64,000 bases of DNA. Source: Altererythrobacter sp. ZODW24 (lineage in GTDB: Bacteria; Pseudomonadota; Alphaproteobacteria; Sphingomonadales; Sphingomonadaceae). Shown here piece after piece: positions 51,327 to 60,015 of the stretch; position 1 is the stretch's first letter; every line of letters starts with the position of its first letter. The DNA is taken from assembly GCF_003344885.1 (NCBI RefSeq), contig NZ_CP031155.1, positions 1,020,001-1,084,000 of the forward strand, read 5' to 3'. The notes beneath the pieces were generated by a model that saw only the letters and a list, made by a program, of their open reading frames with translations, made no database searches and had not been told where the DNA came from. Made by a program: the position numbers and the translations under genes.

Positions 51327-54206
51327 ATGTTTTCAAGATTGCAACTATTGAGCGCGAACGCTCGGGGCCGGAAACTGGTGGATATCCGCTCTAAACGCCA
51401 TATGGTTGGCGACCGATTGGTGTTGCGAAGCTGGCGATTGCCTGCAGCGATGGTTGTTATCGCTGCCACATTCTGCCTCTTGGGCTTCGGCGGGATCATG
51501 TTAACCAGAGGCGACGGAAACTTCGCAGCCGTGTGGCTACCCAATGCGGTAGCTGTTGCGTTCTTGTTCAAGTTCCGCCCAAAGCCGCTTTGGCCGATTT
51601 TACTGTCCCTGTTTGTAGGCAGCTTCGGTAGCAACTTCTCTGCTGGCTTCCCCATTTCGACTGCGCTGGGTTTCTCAATCGCAAACACTGTCGAGATATC
51701 GGCCGCGATTTTGCTAATGCGCCGCACAGGATCCCCTCGGCCAAAACTGGAACGGATCGAAGATCTGTTTCGATTTGCAGCTTTTGCAGGTCTTATCGCG
51801 CCCACACTCTCAGCGCTCATTGCGACAGTAACTTTGTCACTGAACGGCGCTGTGCAACTGCAAGATTCGGTCGATTGGTTCCTCGCCGATGCAATGGGAA
51901 TGATCCTGGTCGCCCCCACGATAATGATCGTGATCGATACAATTCGCGGGCGGATACCGCTGTTACAACGGCGGCTAGCCGAGTGGCTGATTTTAACGAC
52001 AGGCGGACTGGCGATCACGCTCGCCGTCTTTGCCCAGTCGGCATATCCCTTGCTGTTCCTTGTCACGCCGGTGCTCGTCGCAAATGCCTTCCGCCTGGGC
52101 AGTTTCGGCGCAGCGGTCGCACTGATACAAGTTACGCTTGTGGCGACGATCTGCACATGGCTCGGCACTGGGCCAATTCAACTATCTGCCGGCGCTTCCG
52201 ACGTGCAGCTGACTGTTCTGCAGTCCTTTCTCGCCACCGGCATCATCACCGCCTTGCCAGTTGCGGCGGCCGTCCACGGTCGGCGCAAGGCGATGGAGCG
52301 GCTAAGCCTACGAGAGGCCCAGTTCGGATTGCTGGCCCGAAATGTCAGCGATGCGGTCATGAGTTACGACATGAGCGGAAAGTGCATCTACGCCTCGCCA
52401 TCTGTCCGTGAGGTGCTGTGCGATGCTCCGGAGGCATTGCTGGGATCGCGCCCGACCGAGCGGATGCATCCCGAGGCGCGCGAAGCCTTGAGCAAGGCGC
52501 AAATGCTCTTGCTGGGAGGAAAGAGCGAATTTGAACGCCTAACCTATCGCCGCTTTGTCGATGGGCCTGACGGCGAGCCAGCCCATATCGAAGCCGACGC
52601 CAAATTGGTCCGCAATGCGTCAACCGGCGAACCCGAAGGCATCATCGTTTCCTGCCGCAATGTGACCGATCGGGTTCTGTTGGAGCGCAATCTGGTCAAG
52701 GCCCGCCGCCGCGCAGAGCATGCCGCTCAAGCGAAGTCCCATTTCCTTGCGAATATGAGCCATGAAATCCGAACGCCGATGAATGGGATGCTTGGCTTTG
52801 CTGATCTATTGCTCACGGCAGAGCTACCGCCCGAAGCGCGCCATCACGCCGAATTGATCGCCGAATCCGGCAAAAACATGATGCGGCTGCTTAACGATAT
52901 TCTCGATATTTCCAAGATCGAGGCAGGGCAAATCCGCACCTCCAAGGAAGCCGTTGATGTGCAGCATTTGTTGTCCGGTTGCGTAAAGCTGCACAGTGCG
53001 AATGCGGCATGCAAGGGGCTGGAACTGGTCAATCAGGCATCCAATAATCTCCCCAAATTCCTGATTACGGACGGACTACGGCTCCGCCAGATCGTCCACA
53101 ATCTGATCGGCAATGCGACGAAATTCACGGAACACGGCACCATTTCGCTTTGCGCCGATGTGGAGGCCGACGAGGTCGTGATTGCCGTTGAGGATACTGG
53201 CATCGGAATTGAGCCATTGCGGATCCGCGCGATTTTTGAGCAGTTCGAACAAGCCGATAAAACAACATCGCGCCGGTTCGGCGGGACTGGTCTTGGCCTG
53301 GCTATCAGCCGCAAACTCGCTGGACTGCTCGGCGGAACGCTCAAAGCGACCAGTGAGGAAGGTAAAGGATCGCGGTTCGAGTTACGGCTCCCGCTGTCAG
53401 TTCCTGCCCAAGGACACCAAGCCCTACCCAAGATCAAGGCCCCCGAAGAGCCAGCCATAGAGCGCCGCGACCGGCCCATGCCTGCGCCTTGCAGAATTCT
53501 GTTGGCGGAGGATCACGACATCAACCGGATCCTTATCTCGACTATGTTGGAGCGCTGCGGCCAAAAGATTGAAATGGCCGAAAACGGTGAAGAAGCTGTT
53601 GGCGCGGTCCTTGCCGCCCATCATACGGGCCGCCCCTACCAACTGGTGCTGATGGATATCCAAATGCCCAAATGTGACGGGTTTGAGGCAACCAGAATGA
53701 TCCGCGAGGCGGGTATTTCTGCGGGTGTGTTGCCAGTCCTAGCGCTAACTGCCAACGCATTCGAGGAAGACATCAAGGAAGCGATCAGTGCTGGTATGCA
53801 GGCCCATTTGGCTAAGCCGCTGGCGTTCGATGAATTGGTGAACGCCCTGCAACGCTGGCTGCCCACCCAGATCATCGAGGAGGGCATGATCAAGGAACCC
53901 GCCAGAGTGGCTGCAGTGGAAGCGATCGGCTCGGAAGAAGGCGAGGAAAGTCCTCTGCAGCGCAAATGGCGTGAGAGGCGGGGAGAGGCGTTGGAATCAG
54001 TGGCGCAGCTTGTCAGCAAGGCCCCGCTAGAAGACGAGCAACTGGAAGAAATCGCCCGCGTCATGCACAAACTGGCCGGAACAGCGGGCATGTTCGGCGA
54101 GACTGAGCTGGGAGAAATGGCGGGAGCGCTGGAACGCGCCATCAAGGCCAGCGTGCCTGACGAGGTGCGCTTGCGACTCGCCGAAGAGCTTTTGGCCGCA
54201 GCCTGA
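51327..54206 (+). CDS. MASE1 hybrid sensor histidine kinase with PAS, receiver and Hpt domains
   Basis: 959 aa. An N-terminal MASE1 membrane sensor with about eight helices (residues 35-330; AAVWLPNAVAVAFLF) is followed by a PAS domain (345-460), HisKA with His479 in NMSHEIRTPMNG, HATPase (N and G boxes, TGIGIEP, FGGTGLGLAISRKL), a receiver with Asp777 in LVLMDIQMPKCDGFEATRMIR and an Hpt with His914 in VMHKLAGTAGMFGE. A complete ArcB/BarA-type phosphorelay in one chain; its final partner is unknown. It borders the polysaccharide operon and could regulate it, which is inference. Confidence 0.94.
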   Translation: MFSRLQLLSANARGRKLVDIRSKRHMVGDRLVLRSWRLPAAMVVIAATFCLLGFGGIMLTRGDGNFAAVWLPNAVAVAFLFKFRPKPLWPILLSLFVGSFGSNFSAGFPISTALGFSIANTVEISAAILLMRRTGSPRPKLERIEDLFRFAAFAGLIAPTLSALIATVTLSLNGAVQLQDSVDWFLADAMGMILVAPTIMIVIDTIRGRIPLLQRRLAEWLILTTGGLAITLAVFAQSAYPLLFLVTPVLVANAFRLGSFGAAVALIQVTLVATICTWLGTGPIQLSAGASDVQLTVLQSFLATGIITALPVAAAVHGRRKAMERLSLREAQFGLLARNVSDAVMSYDMSGKCIYASPSVREVLCDAPEALLGSRPTERMHPEAREALSKAQMLLLGGKSEFERLTYRRFVDGPDGEPAHIEADAKLVRNASTGEPEGIIVSCRNVTDRVLLERNLVKARRRAEHAAQAKSHFLANMSHEIRTPMNGMLGFADLLLTAELPPEARHHAELIAESGKNMMRLLNDILDISKIEAGQIRTSKEAVDVQHLLSGCVKLHSANAACKGLELVNQASNNLPKFLITDGLRLRQIVHNLIGNATKFTEHGTISLCADVEADEVVIAVEDTGIGIEPLRIRAIFEQFEQADKTTSRRFGGTGLGLAISRKLAGLLGGTLKATSEEGKGSRFELRLPLSVPAQGHQALPKIKAPEEPAIERRDRPMPAPCRILLAEDHDINRILISTMLERCGQKIEMAENGEEAVGAVLAAHHTGRPYQLVLMDIQMPKCDGFEATRMIREAGISAGVLPVLALTANAFEEDIKEAISAGMQAHLAKPLAFDELVNALQRWLPTQIIEEGMIKEPARVAAVEAIGSEEGEESPLQRKWRERRGEALESVAQLVSKAPLEDEQLEEIARVMHKLAGTAGMFGETELGEMAGALERAIKASVPDEVRLRLAEELLAAA

Positions 54207-54218
54207 TTGGTTCGGGCG

Positions 54219-55163
54219 TCACTTGATCAGCCAGCGAACCCCGGCTGTTGCGACAACACCATTATAATCGCGGACGGGGATGTTCGACGGGTTGGACACA
54301 TAGCCCCCCTCGCCGAACAGGATCAGGTTCGAACCAATGTTCCTCTCGGCGCCAACGACCGCACGGATATGTGTATCGGATCGATCTTCCGGGAACAGAG
54401 CGCTAAACGGAGCTTTATAATCGCGCTGAACGACCGACAGGCGGCCCGAAACCGCCCATTCATCATCCAGAGGCATTCGGCCAACGACCCGGAAGCCATA
54501 GCCATCATAGCTGAAGCGATCTTCCTCGGCATCATGCTTGAGCCCCAGCAACGAGGCTGAGATCGAACCGGGCCCACCCCCCGGCCGCCACGTATGGCGC
54601 AATTCGAGCAACCATTCGTCCTGGTCAAAACCGGTAAAGCGTTCCTCCGACTGGTTTCGCCTGCCATACCGCAATCGCGCGACGCTGGTGTTTGACGCTC
54701 CGTGACGGTGGATTAGCTGACTGTCAGCGCGCAGGCGGCCAAATACGCGCCCATCCTCGCCAAAGACATGTTGATACCCTGCGCCAAGGCGAAGCCTCGT
54801 TCTTCTGTCATTGCTGAGGGGAATATCCTGAGCCACACGCCCGCCGATGGAGTAGCGATTATAGCGCTCATCGACCGGATAGACTTCGGCGCCCGCATCG
54901 GCCGTCAACCTTGTGTCGCCAATCCGATAGATCACCTCAGCGCCCGCCCCGATCAGCCCTTCGATGCGTTCTTGTGTGATGCCGCTTTCGATAACGTCAG
55001 GCGGGACCACGTCCTGTCCGCCATAGACTTCGACCTGAGCACTCAAGCCGTTGTTGTTCGGCTGGGCCTGATTCTGGGCCTGGCTCTGGGCCTGGCTCTG
55101 GGCCTGAGCGGGACATATGCCACCGAGCCCGGCGAGGCAGACGATACTCAATTGTAAACGCAT
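54219..55163 (-). CDS. Small outer-membrane beta-barrel, last gene of the synthase operon
   Basis: 314 aa. Signal peptide (cleavage near PAQA), a repeated SQAQ/NQAQ stretch, then alternating amphipathic beta strands throughout (TRLRLGAGYQHVF, VFGRLRADSQLIH, ISASLLGLKHD, YGFRVVGRMP, VVATAGVRWLIK), ending in a C-terminal strand as outer-membrane proteins do. No TPR domain, unlike BcsC. Its ATG overlaps the glycosyltransferase stop (TAATG), so it is probably the outer-membrane partner of that synthase. Family not recognised. Confidence 0.78.
   Translation of the reverse strand: MRLQLSIVCLAGLGGICPAQAQSQAQSQAQNQAQPNNNGLSAQVEVYGGQDVVPPDVIESGITQERIEGLIGAGAEVIYRIGDTRLTADAGAEVYPVDERYNRYSIGGRVAQDIPLSNDRRTRLRLGAGYQHVFGEDGRVFGRLRADSQLIHRHGASNTSVARLRYGRRNQSEERFTGFDQDEWLLELRHTWRPGGGPGSISASLLGLKHDAEEDRFSYDGYGFRVVGRMPLDDEWAVSGRLSVVQRDYKAPFSALFPEDRSDTHIRAVVGAERNIGSNLILFGEGGYVSNPSNIPVRDYNGVVATAGVRWLIK
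55062..55109. repeat. 12-bp in-frame tandem repeat inside the beta-barrel gene
   Basis: Four units of CTGGGCCTGGCT (first unit CTGATT, last CTGAGC variants). On the coding strand each gives four residues (AQSQ or AQNQ) just after the signal peptide. Unit number can change without breaking the frame. Confidence 0.92.
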
Positions 55164-56992
55164 TAGGCGGCTCCGGCTTTTCTTGAATTGGCAAGCGCAT
55201 CGCTTGCCCGGACCGAATTCTTAGTGATCCGGATTGTCAGGACAGACTCGAGAGTGAACCAAGCGCGCATTGCGCGGAAGGCAAGATATTCAGGCAGTGC
55301 GAGAAGGGCGCTCGGCCGCCGGTTGATCAAGATAGCCGCGATGGCCACCAGAGCGGGTGCCCCGACCAGAACTGCGATAATCGACTGCCATACCAGCGCA
55401 TTGTCCGACGTGGTATCGGTCAGCAGGTCAAATATGCCGAAGAACAATATCGGCACCATCATCGCGCGCCGCGCGGAATTGAGCAGCATATAGGGCAGAA
55501 TCAGCTTGCCTCTGATGCTCTGCGATTTACCGATAATGATCGGTAAGCAGCGTGATGACACGTGATAGACAGACCGGAACCAGCGCAGTCGCTGCTCGCG
55601 CATATGAGCGAAGGTAACCGGAACTTCCGAGACATATTCGACGCGGAAGTCGACCATAGCGCGCAGGCCCAACTCACCGATCCTGAGCGACATATCCGTG
55701 TCTTCACCATTGATGCCCGTGGCGAAGGGACCGACCTTTCGCAGCGCGTCTGTCCGGTAAACCGCGAGCATTCCCGGTACGCCCACTAGGCCCCATAGAG
55801 CTCCAAGCGCGGGGGAGTAATAGCCGTGCTTCACCAGCACTTCCACCAGCCGGGCACGGTCGAACTTGCCGCCGCCGGGAGGTATCGGAATGCCGCCCAC
55901 AACCCCAACCTCAGGATCACCGAAGTTTTGTACGGCCAACTCGATATTGTCTTCGCCAATCTGGGTATCTGCATCGACGCGCATGAGCAGCGGATGGGTT
56001 GCCTCCGCCACACCGCGATTGAGGGCATTGGACTTGCCTCGCTCCGCAATATGGATCACCCGCCCATCAATCGCCGTGGTTTCCGCGATCGCGCGCCGAG
56101 CAGCTTCGGCAGTGCCGTCGGCGGAGTTGTTATCGAGCACCAAGAGCTCGACCGGTTCTCCGAAATAGACTGCAGCCTCGTCAATATGGCGGATGGTCTC
56201 TGCGATAATATGCTCTTCGTTGAAGGCGGGTACGATGACCGTAACCGGGCAAGAAAAGTCCGCCTCGGCCATGAGGCGGCGTTCAATCACACCAATGATG
56301 TAAAGCTGGAGGAAGAACAGCGGCAGGAACAACAGGACACCCGGTCCGATCCCGCCGAGCAGAGTGATTTCGCGCAGACTGTCGATGATCGGGCTTTGGG
56401 AATAGCCGATAAATGCCGATAAAAACCCTGCGATAGTTCCGACCGCGAGCAGCCGAAGTATCATGCGTAGATTGTTCTGGGCCAAAGATTTGATATTGAT
56501 CGGTTCAGGCATGGCGCCGCGCTCCATCAACATGATTGAAAAGAGCCCAAAGCCAATAATTCCAGCCGCAATTTGTACAATTGTCAGTTCCGCAGGTGCG
56601 CCGAAGATGGCCATAAAAATTGTGTCCGACACATCAAGCAGAGCGCAGATCACCAGAAACCGCAGGATAATATCCAGGCCGAACAAAAGGCGCGCCTTTG
56701 GCGTTCCCGACGCAAACAGCGCAAAGGCGATGTAAAAGGATATGATGTAAGTCCGCACTGCGATCGAGTGTTGGCCTGAATAGGGGGCGAACACATAGTC
56801 GCGCTGCGGGAATACCCAATCGAGAACACCTTCTCCAAACAGCCAAAGCTGGAACAGAGCCAACAAGCAGAAAGTCAGCATCAAAGCAGGCACTCTGAAG
56901 GGTGACACGGGCACAGATAGGCCGGGCGGCTGGCTATCAACCGACCGGTAATCGACAGCTCTGCGCTGCTCCTGACTCTGGGCCGGGCTCAT
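55163..56992 (-). CDS. BcsA-like processive family 2 glycosyltransferase
   Basis: 609-aa polysaccharide synthase. Six N-terminal membrane helices (about residues 35-245), a GT-A domain with VIVPAFNEE, LVLDNNSADGT, MRVDADTQ (DxD) and GEDTDMSLRIG, the processive-enzyme motif QRLRW (QxxRW), then three C-terminal helices. The layout resembles cellulose, hyaluronan and PNAG synthases. No PilZ domain follows, so direct c-di-GMP control is not evident. Operon: overlaps the BcsB-like gene by four bases upstream and the barrel gene by one base downstream. Confidence 0.88.
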   Translation of the reverse strand: MSPAQSQEQRRAVDYRSVDSQPPGLSVPVSPFRVPALMLTFCLLALFQLWLFGEGVLDWVFPQRDYVFAPYSGQHSIAVRTYIISFYIAFALFASGTPKARLLFGLDIILRFLVICALLDVSDTIFMAIFGAPAELTIVQIAAGIIGFGLFSIMLMERGAMPEPINIKSLAQNNLRMILRLLAVGTIAGFLSAFIGYSQSPIIDSLREITLLGGIGPGVLLFLPLFFLQLYIIGVIERRLMAEADFSCPVTVIVPAFNEEHIIAETIRHIDEAAVYFGEPVELLVLDNNSADGTAEAARRAIAETTAIDGRVIHIAERGKSNALNRGVAEATHPLLMRVDADTQIGEDNIELAVQNFGDPEVGVVGGIPIPPGGGKFDRARLVEVLVKHGYYSPALGALWGLVGVPGMLAVYRTDALRKVGPFATGINGEDTDMSLRIGELGLRAMVDFRVEYVSEVPVTFAHMREQRLRWFRSVYHVSSRCLPIIIGKSQSIRGKLILPYMLLNSARRAMMVPILFFGIFDLLTDTTSDNALVWQSIIAVLVGAPALVAIAAILINRRPSALLALPEYLAFRAMRAWFTLESVLTIRITKNSVRASDALANSRKAGAA

Positions 56993-58560
56993 TGCTCCGT
57001 GGTCGCCGCCTGGCTCTGGGCGCTCGCAAGCCTCGGGACGGTCACGAACAGAGCGACGGCCGGAACTTCAGAAGCACCCAGTTCGCTCAACGGGCGCGCG
57101 ATAATCTCGCGCCCTTCCTGCGCCGAGGAATAGACGACCCAGACCTCGCCAGCAGGCGCTGCGCCTGCTCCTGCACTGGCGACATCACCGGCCGCGATGC
57201 GGATGTTCGAACGTGCACCCGAACTGGCAAATTCCAGCGCGCCGGGGTTCAAGCTGGCAAGCAACTGTGATGCTGCGGCGGCATCGGAGCTCGTCAGCTT
57301 TCCGCCGGTCAAAGTGACCGTAGATCCAGTGCGAAGGCTGGCGCGCAGGGTGGACAAGGCATCGGCGGCCTTTTCCGAACCGCCACGCAGAACGGTTTCA
57401 GGAAGCAGTTCGGCAACCGACTGCTCAATGTCTCCGCAACGCACGCTACTGCCGTCTGTTGCCGACAAGGTGATTTCCAGCGTGTTATCTCCGCGCTGGG
57501 CGCTTGCGGGTATGATGATTGATTGGTTCAGCCGTTCGGTATCGTTCGATATCCGACGAGAAAACAGTAGCCGATCATTGATCGTGACCGTCAAGTCGCG
57601 GCGCAAGTCACTCGCCTGCGGGCCGATAAGCATTCGTAAATCCAGAGCGGCCGGCAGAACCTCGCCCGGCATATCGCGTTCAGCAAAGCGGTAGCGCCAA
57701 CTGACGCGGCGCCCGAATGTGCGGGTGCCGCGGTTGCTGGGTTCTGACACCAGCGGCACAGGATATGCATCCGGCACAAATGACGCGCGACGCGGTGCGG
57801 CCTCTTTGGTGAGCGCGCCCAGCTCGTCGCCAGTGATTCCATTAGGAACGAAACGCGGCGAGTATCCCTTCGCAGACAGCCGGGACGCGTTGATGATCGA
57901 ACGCAGTCCGGCCGCAGGTTCGGCGCTGTTCGACCAAGCAACCGGCACCCGGTTGCCCCACAGAGCCAGCTTGTCCCTGCTCGTTTCGATCGGTCCATTG
58001 AGCGACAGACGGACACCGCTAGTGGGGGCGACTTCGACAACGGCTGCGATAGTGTCGTCGAGTTTGCACTCGGCAATCTCGCCCCGGCCCTGGAGGCTCA
58101 GCACAATGTCCAGCTCGCTTGCGGAAAGATCTGCTGGTGTCAGCTCGATATCCACTCCTTCGCGCCGGATGCCTTCTGTCAGCAATAGGTCAGCCCGGCG
58201 GACCCCGTTGATGGAGACACGCAACGCGCCCTCGACACCTTCGGCAACACTGCTGGAAAAGTTCAGCCGATAGATGCCTGATACGGGGCGAGCGTCGGCC
58301 GGCATGAGGTAGCTTGCATTGGCATAGGACGGCAGACCCGAGAGGATCAGTGGAGCGTCGGTGTCAACTTGCGTGACAAAGACATCAGATCCGCTGGCAT
58401 CAAAGCTGCGTGTGGCGGCCAGTTGGTAATCATTGACCCGTTGCCGGTCGCCGCCAGACATCTTGTTCAACGCTGTGTCAAAGGCACCTGTTTGGCCAAG
58501 AACGATCAACGCGCCGACTAACAATAGCGCCAAGACTCCAATACCCAGTAAACGCATCAT
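56989..58560 (-). CDS. BcsB-like periplasmic synthase subunit
   Basis: 523 aa. One N-terminal membrane anchor (IGVLALLLVGALIVLG), then a periplasmic beta-rich region with two jelly-roll-like modules (GIYRLNFSSSVAEGVEGALRVSINGVRR near 95; LDLRMLIGPQASDLRRDLTVTINDRLLFSRRIS near 305) and a Cys pair (AECKLDD and VRCGDIEQ). This is the pattern of BcsB, which binds the growing polymer beside BcsA. Similarity is structural and contextual rather than strong. BcsB's C-terminal membrane helix is not seen; the tail ends AQSQAATTEQ. Confidence 0.72.
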   Translation of the reverse strand: MMRLLGIGVLALLLVGALIVLGQTGAFDTALNKMSGGDRQRVNDYQLAATRSFDASGSDVFVTQVDTDAPLILSGLPSYANASYLMPADARPVSGIYRLNFSSSVAEGVEGALRVSINGVRRADLLLTEGIRREGVDIELTPADLSASELDIVLSLQGRGEIAECKLDDTIAAVVEVAPTSGVRLSLNGPIETSRDKLALWGNRVPVAWSNSAEPAAGLRSIINASRLSAKGYSPRFVPNGITGDELGALTKEAAPRRASFVPDAYPVPLVSEPSNRGTRTFGRRVSWRYRFAERDMPGEVLPAALDLRMLIGPQASDLRRDLTVTINDRLLFSRRISNDTERLNQSIIIPASAQRGDNTLEITLSATDGSSVRCGDIEQSVAELLPETVLRGGSEKAADALSTLRASLRTGSTVTLTGGKLTSSDAAAASQLLASLNPGALEFASSGARSNIRIAAGDVASAGAGAAPAGEVWVVYSSAQEGREIIARPLSELGASEVPAVALFVTVPRLASAQSQAATTEQ

Positions 58561-58608
58561 TTTGCTCCCTATGCGGCCTTATCGACCAAGTAGTCCCGAG
58601 ATCGGCGC

Positions 58609-59802
58609 CTATGCGGCTGCGATCTCCCGCCTGCGGCTGTCATTCCATGCAGACGTTGCTGGGATTGCGGCAAGATCGACCCGTGCGCGGTAGCGACCCG
58701 ATATCTCGATAGTTTCGCCTATCAAATCCGTTTCAAGCAACATGGGATCGAGTCCCAGCGCACGGAATGTCGCATTGCTGACAACCAGCTCGTTTTCCGC
58801 TGCTTCTGCGCGCGGGTTTGCAACATGCGTGATCTCAGCACCGGTCACTTGCGCAACCAGGCCTGCAAGATCGCTAAGGCGCAGCGTTTCGGCCACCTGA
58901 TTGATGATCGTCACGCCGTCCCCCCGTTCAGGAGCGTTTTCAGCAGCCAGCGCGACACAGCGAACTGTGTCTTGAATGTTGATGAAGGCCCGCGTCTGTC
59001 CCCCAGTTCCGTGAACGGTAAGGGGGTGGCCCGTCGCCGCTTGAACAAGAAAACGATTGAGAACGGTGCCATATTCACCGTCATAATCGAAGCGATTGAT
59101 CAGCCGCTCATCCATGCGGGTTTCGTCTGTCTGCGTTCCCCAAACGATCCCTTGATGAAGATCGGTAATCCTGATGCCATCATTCTTGGCGTAAAACTGG
59201 AAGAACAGCTGATCGAGCGATTTGGTCAAGTGGTAGACGCTGCCCGGGCTCGTCGGAAACAGGATCTCGCGCGAATGGCGAACGCCATTATCGTCCTGTA
59301 CTTCAACCGGCAAATATCCTTCGGGGATTGAGAACCCGTCACCGCTATACCCATAGACACCCATCGTCCCCAGGTGGATCAGATGGGCATCAAGCTGCAG
59401 CTCGACCATCGCGACGAGTAAATTATGCGTGCCCGACACGTTATTATCGACTGTGTAGCGCTTCTCCTTAGCCCCGCGCATCGAATAGGGCGCGGCGCGC
59501 TGCTCGGCGAAATGCACAATTACATCGGGCCGGATGGTATCGAGGCAGGCAGTCAGCTCAGCTGGCTGTTTTGCGATATCAATGTTGGAAAAACCAACCT
59601 CACGCCCGGATACTTCGCGCCAAGCGGCGATCCGTGCCTCAATCGACTGAATGGGCGTCAGGCTGTCGATGCCAAGTTGCTTGTCGATTTCACGGCGGGA
59701 TAGATTGTCCACGATGGTTACATCGTAACCCTTGGCAGACAGGTGAAGAGCCGTTGGCCATCCGCAGAAGCCATCGCCTCCTAGGACCAGAACAGTTTTC
59801 AT
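58609..59802 (-). CDS. sqdB: UDP-sulfoquinovose synthase homologue (SQD1/SqdB)
   Basis: 397-aa extended SDR enzyme. NAD motif VLGGDGFCGWPTALHLS, HFAEQRAAPYSM (97-108), catalytic LGTMG with Thr146, YHLTK with Tyr190 and Lys194, DLHQGIVWGTQTDET and GHPLTVHGTGGQTRAFINIQDTV all match SQD1, which joins UDP-glucose and sulfite to UDP-sulfoquinovose. Normally it serves SQDG lipid synthesis, but no SQDG synthase is here. It is 48 bases upstream of the BcsB-like and synthase genes on the same strand, so its product may feed a polymer. Confidence 0.9.
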   Translation of the reverse strand: MKTVLVLGGDGFCGWPTALHLSAKGYDVTIVDNLSRREIDKQLGIDSLTPIQSIEARIAAWREVSGREVGFSNIDIAKQPAELTACLDTIRPDVIVHFAEQRAAPYSMRGAKEKRYTVDNNVSGTHNLLVAMVELQLDAHLIHLGTMGVYGYSGDGFSIPEGYLPVEVQDDNGVRHSREILFPTSPGSVYHLTKSLDQLFFQFYAKNDGIRITDLHQGIVWGTQTDETRMDERLINRFDYDGEYGTVLNRFLVQAATGHPLTVHGTGGQTRAFINIQDTVRCVALAAENAPERGDGVTIINQVAETLRLSDLAGLVAQVTGAEITHVANPRAEAAENELVVSNATFRALGLDPMLLETDLIGETIEISGRYRARVDLAAIPATSAWNDSRRREIAAA

Positions 59803-60015
59803 TTGAGCGGGCGACCTTTCGAATTCTCCGAATCCCCAATCGGAACAGCCCCCTGTTCGAAACTTCTCTATCGGAGCAAAGGCAAAATTCCGAAGCGAAT
59901 AAGTCTCGTTCTGCCGTCAACTATTGCATTTTTGGGGCAGACCGTTCGTCGAGCCATATTGGCAGACCATCAAACAAGCCTTGCGCCGGATTGAGGAAGT
60001 GCCAAGCTCAACTGC

